Shown here piece by piece: positions 1-6,345 of a DNA stretch of 6,345 nt. The DNA is taken from assembly GCA_031259225.1 (NCBI GenBank), contig JAIRLT010000001.1:1-6345 (forward strand). The letters run 5' to 3'. The DNA is from Prevotellaceae bacterium (lineage in GTDB: Bacteria; Bacteroidota; Bacteroidia; Bacteroidales; UBA932). The notes under the pieces were generated by a model, which saw only the letters and a list, made by a program, of their open reading frames with translations, was not told the DNA's origin and did no database searches. The translations under genes were made by a program, and so were the position numbers. Within the stretch, counting starts at the first letter, position 1; each line of letters starts with the position of its first letter.

Positions 1-42
1 CCGCAAGAAACCGGATAGTGAAGTATGAACTATGGGGCACGG

Positions 43-62
43 AGCCGGCACGCCAGCCGGCT
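43..62. repeat. GC-rich inverted repeat next to heptamer array
   Basis: Perfect 7-bp inverted repeat, AGCCGGC at 43-49 and GCCGGCT at 56-62, with a 6-base spacer (ACGCCA). It lies three bases left of the GACTTAC tandem array. Its right part resembles two other motifs in the window, at 136-153 and 1149-1163, around a common core GGCTGGC-RY-RCCARC. No T-tract follows on either strand, so it does not look like an intrinsic terminator. The function is unknown; a dispersed palindromic repeat is the simplest reading. Confidence 0.6.
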
Positions 63-65
63 TAT

Positions 66-118
66 GACTTACGACTTACGACTCACGACTTACGACTTAC
101 GACTTACGACTTACGACT
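66..118. repeat. 7-bp tandem repeat array (GACTTAC)n
   Basis: Seven complete heptamers, GACTTAC, run head to tail at 66-114, followed by a partial unit GACT at 115-118. Only the third unit differs (GACTCAC, 80-86). The preceding GGCTTAT (59-65) may be a decayed eighth copy. There are no spacers, so this is a microsatellite-like array and not a CRISPR. It sits 52 bp upstream of the DUF3108 start codon, where a promoter might be expected, so a change in copy number could alter promoter spacing; that is inference. A related array occurs inside the gene at 206-247. Confidence 0.9.
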
Positions 119-135
119 AAAATAACAAACAATGA

Positions 136-153
136 GGCTGGCATACCAACCGG
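136..153. repeat. Second copy of GGCTGGC-type imperfect palindrome
   Basis: GGCTGGCATACCAACCGG is an imperfect palindrome (GGCTGG against CCAACC allows a G-T pair) sharing the core GGCTGGC-RY-RCCARC with 1149-1163 and, more loosely, with 44-61. With the copy at 43-62 it brackets the GACTTAC array, and it ends 16 bp before the start codon of the DUF3108 gene. It might fold in the 5' leader of that mRNA. The role is unknown. Confidence 0.45.
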
Positions 154-169
154 AAATTAAAAATACATT

Positions 170-1078
170 ATGGAATTAAAGAAATTAGTAGAGCCGGGGA
201 AGTCCGCTTCACGCTTTACGCTTCACACCTTACGTTTCACGCCTTACGTGTCCCTATGTTTCCTCTTCCTGTTGCTTACGACCGGCATGGCTTTCGGGCA
301 GCAAGATGTCGCTTGCATGCCGGTGCGGGAATTTACTGCGGAGCAGTTGCCGTTTCAGGAACGTGAGCGCTTAACCATTGTCGCCAATTATAGCTTGGGA
401 ATTCTCAGTACCGATGTGGGCGAGGCAACGATGATGCTTACCAAAGAAAAATTCCGCGATACCACTTATTTTTATGTGCGGGCGTCTGCCAAAACCTACC
501 CGTTCTACGATAATTTTTTCATGGTGCGCGACATATACAACGCGCGCTTTCTTGCCTCCAACCTGCGCCCCGCATACTTCCACCGCAATATCAATGAAGG
601 CGGTTATACCATAAAAAATACCTACACCTTTGACCATGCCAGTTATGCCATTCATGCTTCCGTGCAGCGGGCAACAAACCCTGCCGAAAAAAAGGTGCTA
701 CAGGGAAAATCCTGCACCTTTGACTTATTGAGCCTGTTTTACAATTCCCGCAACCTTGATTTTGACCATTTCGCCAAAGACCAAGTCATCCCCATATCCT
801 TTGCGGTGGATGATGAATTGTTCTATATCTACTACCGTTACATCGGGAAAGAAGTGAAAAAAATCAGCGGGCTGGGAACGTTCAAATGTATCAAAATCGC
901 CGCCAAACCGGTAGCAGGCGAAGTTTTCGACGGGAAGAACGAAATCATTATTTGGATATCCGACGACAAAAACCACTTGCCCCTGTTGATTGAAACGCCT
1001 ATTATCATTGGGAAAGTGTCGGCACGCCTGAGCAATTATACCAACCTGAAACATCCCCTGAGTAGCAAAGTAAAGTAA
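170..1078 (+). CDS. Exported DUF3108 domain-containing protein
   Basis: Encodes 302 residues. Residues 27-43 are a hydrophobic signal-peptide core (VSLCFLFLLLTTGMAFG), with a likely signal peptidase I site after A41-F-G43, leaving a mature protein of about 259 residues starting QQ. The mature part fits the DUF3108 family: an N-terminal strand segment around 66-88 with the YSLGILSTDVGEA stretch, a central FDLLSLFYNSRNLDF at 184-198, and a C-terminal IWISDD...LPLLIE...GKVSARL at 261-287. DUF3108 proteins are common in Bacteroidota and Proteobacteria; they are probably beta-rich periplasmic or envelope proteins, and their function is not established. The Cys at 49 lacks a proper lipobox, so a lipoprotein is unlikely. 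I keep ATG at 170 because the A-rich sequence before it suits Bacteroidota and because it supplies the basic n-region (K4, K5, K11). An in-frame GTG at 248 would leave no basic residue ahead of the hydrophobic core. Codons 13-26 are a heptamer repeat. The gene converges with rpoC and looks monocistronic in this window. Confidence 0.85.
   Translation: MELKKLVEPGKSASRFTLHTLRFTPYVSLCFLFLLLTTGMAFGQQDVACMPVREFTAEQLPFQERERLTIVANYSLGILSTDVGEATMMLTKEKFRDTTYFYVRASAKTYPFYDNFFMVRDIYNARFLASNLRPAYFHRNINEGGYTIKNTYTFDHASYAIHASVQRATNPAEKKVLQGKSCTFDLLSLFYNSRNLDFDHFAKDQVIPISFAVDDELFYIYYRYIGKEVKKISGLGTFKCIKIAAKPVAGEVFDGKNEIIIWISDDKNHLPLLIETPIIIGKVSARLSNYTNLKHPLSSKVK
206..247 (+). repeat. In-gene 7-bp tandem array in signal-peptide region
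   Basis: Six consecutive heptamers occupy exactly codons 13-26 of the DUF3108 gene: GCTTCAC, GCTTTAC, GCTTCAC, ACCTTAC, GTTTCAC, GCCTTAC. They share the pattern (G/A)-N-(T/C)-T-(T/C)-A-C with the GACTTAC array upstream at 66-118. The encoded residues, ASRFTLHTLRFTPY, add R15, H19 and R22 to the n-region. Six units make 42 bp, a multiple of three, so the frame is kept; one unit more or less would shift it. The units are diverged, which should lower the slippage rate compared with a perfect array. Confidence 0.8.
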
Positions 1079-1084
1079 CGAATG

Positions 1085-1105
1085 GGCTAATGTGGCTAAT
1101 TAGCC
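1085..1105. repeat. GGCTAAT direct repeat and 12-bp palindrome
   Basis: GGCTAAT occurs at 1085-1091 and again at 1094-1100. The second copy is part of a perfect 12-bp palindrome, GGCTAATTAGCC (1094-1105). It begins 7 bp after the DUF3108 stop codon. The same word family (ATTAGC / GCTAAT) recurs on both strands through position 1216. There is no T-tract, so this is not an evident terminator. Confidence 0.55.
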
Positions 1106-1116
1106 GGGGCTTCGCG

Positions 1117-1144
1117 AATGGAGAATGGAGAGTGGAGAATGGAG
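1117..1144. repeat. 7-bp tandem repeat array (AATGGAG)4
   Basis: Four heptamers, AATGGAG at 1117, 1124 and 1138 and AGTGGAG at 1131, run without spacers. A decayed fifth unit (AGCGGGC, 1145-1151) may follow and merges into the palindrome at 1150-1163. The unit is unrelated in sequence to GACTTAC but has the same 7-bp period. It lies in the non-coding gap between two converging genes. Confidence 0.85.
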
Positions 1145-1149
1145 AGCGG

Positions 1150-1163
1150 GCTGGCGCGCCAGC
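1150..1163. repeat. 14-bp perfect GC-rich palindrome
   Basis: GCTGGCGCGCCAGC is a perfect palindrome. With the preceding G it forms the third copy of the GGCTGGC-RY-RCCARC core also seen at 136-153 and, more loosely, at 44-61. As at the left end of the window, it abuts a heptamer array. No T-run follows on either strand, so termination is not supported. Confidence 0.65.
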
Positions 1164-1168
1164 TAATT

Positions 1169-1202
1169 AATCACATTAGCACATTAATCACATTAGCACA
1201 TT
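1169..1202. repeat. 17-bp direct repeat, two tandem copies
   Basis: AATCACATTAGCACATT is present twice in perfect tandem (1169-1185 and 1186-1202). Each copy holds two CACATT words, so CACATTA occurs four times here in alternating 8- and 9-bp steps. GCTAAT at 1162-1167 can pair with ATTAGC at 1175-1180 around a 7-base loop. TTAGCC then recurs at 1201-1206 and 1211-1216. The role is unknown. Confidence 0.8.
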
Positions 1203-1216
1203 AGCCTGCGTTAGCC

Positions 1217-1240
1217 AATTAGAAATTAGAAATTAGAAAT
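1217..1240. repeat. 7-bp tandem repeat array (AATTAGA)3
   Basis: Three perfect AATTAGA heptamers (1217-1223, 1224-1230, 1231-1237) are followed by a partial AAT. This is the third intergenic heptamer array of different sequence in the window. It ends one base before the A-tract of the terminator hairpin, so a transcript leaving rpoC that escaped the terminator would run straight into it. Confidence 0.8.
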
Positions 1241-1241
1241 C

Positions 1242-1285
1242 AAAAAAGGAAAAGGATGCAACAACACTGCATCCTTTTCCTTTTT
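1242..1285 (-). terminator. Rho-independent terminator of rpoC, possibly bidirectional
   Basis: An 18-bp perfect stem pairs 1243-1260 with 1268-1285 around a 7-base loop (1261-1267, ACAACAC on the plus strand). Read on the minus strand it begins 23 bases after the rpoC stop codon, and the stem's descending side ends in six T (positions 1247 down to 1242), partly inside the stem. On the plus strand the hairpin also ends in five T, so it could stop DUF3108 transcripts too, though it lies about 165 bp beyond that gene's stop codon. The stem base is A:U and the core contains GGATGCA and GG pairs. Confidence 0.9.
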
Positions 1286-1308
1286 GTACCGTTTAATCCG
1301 TAAATTCT

Positions 1309-5571
<4,263 letters not shown>

Positions 5572-5604
5572 ATTTTTTATTGACTTTAATTATTCTATAT
5601 TATT
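5572..5604 (-). promoter_or_regulatory. Shine-Dalgarno-less rpoC translation start region
   Basis: The 33-bp rpoB-rpoC spacer, read on the minus strand, is almost wholly A/T and ends AATAAAAAAT directly before the rpoC ATG. There is no GGAGG-like element. This suits Bacteroidota, in which A-rich leaders commonly replace the Shine-Dalgarno motif. I see no hairpin or promoter here, which supports co-transcription of rpoC with rpoB. Confidence 0.6.
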
Positions 5605-6345
5605 TTATTCTAACCGCAGGCTCAAACCCAAGCCCCGCAACTCATGCAGGATAACGTTCAATGCTTCGGGTATTCCCGACGCAGGCATCGGCTCACCTTT
5701 CACAATGGCTTCATAAGCGCGCGCACGCCCATTAACATCATCGGATTTAATCGTCAGGATTTCCTGTAAAATATTCGAAGCGCCGAACGCTTCAAGCGCC
5801 CAAACTTCCATTTCCCCAAAACGCTGCCCGCCAAACTGGGCTTTACCGCCCAGCGGTTGTTGCGTAATCAGCGAATACGGACCGATAGAACGTGCATGCA
5901 TTTTGTCGTCCACCATGTGTCCGAGTTTAATCATGTAAATCATGCCGACAGTTGCCGGTTGGTCGAATAATTCGCCGGTGCCGCCATCGCGTAAATAGGT
6001 GCGCCCGTACATCGGGAGTTGCGCTTTTTCGGTATATTCCGTAATTTGTTCCAACGTTGCACCGTCAAAAATAGGCGTGCTGAATTTCAATCCAAGCTCC
6101 TTGCCTGCCCATCCCAACACGGTTTCGTAAATTTGTCCCAAGTTCATACGCGAAGGCACGCCCAGCGGATTTAATACAATATCCACAATAGTGCCGTCTT
6201 CTAAGAAAGGCATATCTTCGTCACGGACTACACGCGCTACAATACCTTTGTTCCCGTGTCGTCCCGCCATTTTATCACCTACTTTGATTTTGCGTTTCTT
6301 TGCGATATATACTTTCGCCAATTGAATAATACCCGAAGGCAATTC
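5605..6345 (-). CDS. rpoB: RNA polymerase subunit beta, C-terminal part
   Basis: The last 246 codons of the beta subunit are visible; the gene's 5' end lies beyond the right edge, so its start is not in the window. The frame opens in ELPSGIIQLAKVYIAKKRKIKVGDKMAGRHGNKG. The two lysines of GDKMAGRHGNKG (visible residues 25 and 33) correspond to E. coli K1065 and K1073, which contact nucleic acid and substrate at the active centre. Next come DIVLNPLGVPSRMNLGQIYE, then DDKMHARSIGPYSLITQQPLGGKAQFGGQRFGEMEVWALEAFGA, the C-terminal region that packs against beta' in the clamp, and KSDDVNGR near the end. The stretch between VLGWAGKELGLKF and TPIFDGAT is shorter than in E. coli, which carries an insertion there; the shorter form is usual in Bacteroidales. 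The rifampicin-binding region lies upstream, outside the window. It ends LSLRLE and a TAA stop, then rpoC follows on the same strand. Confidence 0.98.
   Translation of the reverse strand, partial: ELPSGIIQLAKVYIAKKRKIKVGDKMAGRHGNKGIVARVVRDEDMPFLEDGTIVDIVLNPLGVPSRMNLGQIYETVLGWAGKELGLKFSTPIFDGATLEQITEYTEKAQLPMYGRTYLRDGGTGELFDQPATVGMIYMIKLGHMVDDKMHARSIGPYSLITQQPLGGKAQFGGQRFGEMEVWALEAFGASNILQEILTIKSDDVNGRARAYEAIVKGEPMPASGIPEALNVILHELRGLGLSLRLE

Noticed and set aside
20..33. Possible extra heptamer pair GAAGTAT-GAACTAT
   Set aside because: Only two units with one mismatch; too little to separate from chance, though it fits the 7-bp theme.
66..118. Possible CRISPR array
   Set aside because: Units are 7 bp, directly abutting, with no spacers; this is a simple tandem repeat.
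119..169. Bacteroidota-type promoter (TAnnTTTG at -7, TTG near -33) for the DUF3108 gene
   Set aside because: I find no convincing match to either element in this stretch; the promoter may lie left of it or be divergent from consensus.
314..316. Lipoprotein cysteine (C49) in the DUF3108 protein
   Set aside because: The residues before it are D-V-A, not a lipobox, and it lies several residues past the hydrophobic core; signal peptidase I cleavage near residue 43 fits better.
371..1054. Minus-strand open frames opposite the DUF3108 gene
   Set aside because: The plus-strand frame has a signal peptide and family motifs; the opposite frames have none.
6340..6342. TTG as a start codon for a short rpoB-like gene
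   Set aside because: The frame continues upstream to the window edge with a conserved E-L-P residue order, so this is an internal leucine codon of rpoB.

Overview
The window looks like a core-genome segment of a member of the Bacteroidales (phylum Bacteroidota). Two things point there. The RpoC and RpoB proteins read like Bacteroides-type subunits over their whole visible length, and the translation starts are preceded by A/T-rich sequence rather than a Shine-Dalgarno motif. The genus cannot be fixed from this sequence.

Layout: positions 1-169 are non-coding and rich in short repeats, including a near-perfect 7-bp tandem array and two related GC-rich palindromic motifs. A plus-strand gene (170-1078) encodes an exported DUF3108-family protein of unknown function; part of its signal-peptide coding sequence is itself a 7-bp repeat array. 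Positions 1079-1241 are again non-coding and consist almost entirely of small repeats and palindromes. A long hairpin (1242-1285) follows, placed to terminate the minus-strand rpoC transcript and possibly the converging plus-strand transcript. rpoC (1309-5571, minus) is complete. A 33-bp spacer separates it from the 3' end of rpoB (5605-6345, minus), which runs off the right edge.

The rpoB-rpoC pair encodes the beta and beta' subunits that together form the RNA polymerase catalytic core; all visible catalytic and zinc-binding residues are intact. The DUF3108 gene converges on this operon and has no evident functional link to it.

I see no undescribed multi-gene system here. The part worth a second look is the repeat landscape around the DUF3108 gene: four tandem arrays of different sequence all have a 7-bp period, and one lies in frame inside the gene's signal-peptide region, where loss or gain of one unit would shift the reading frame.
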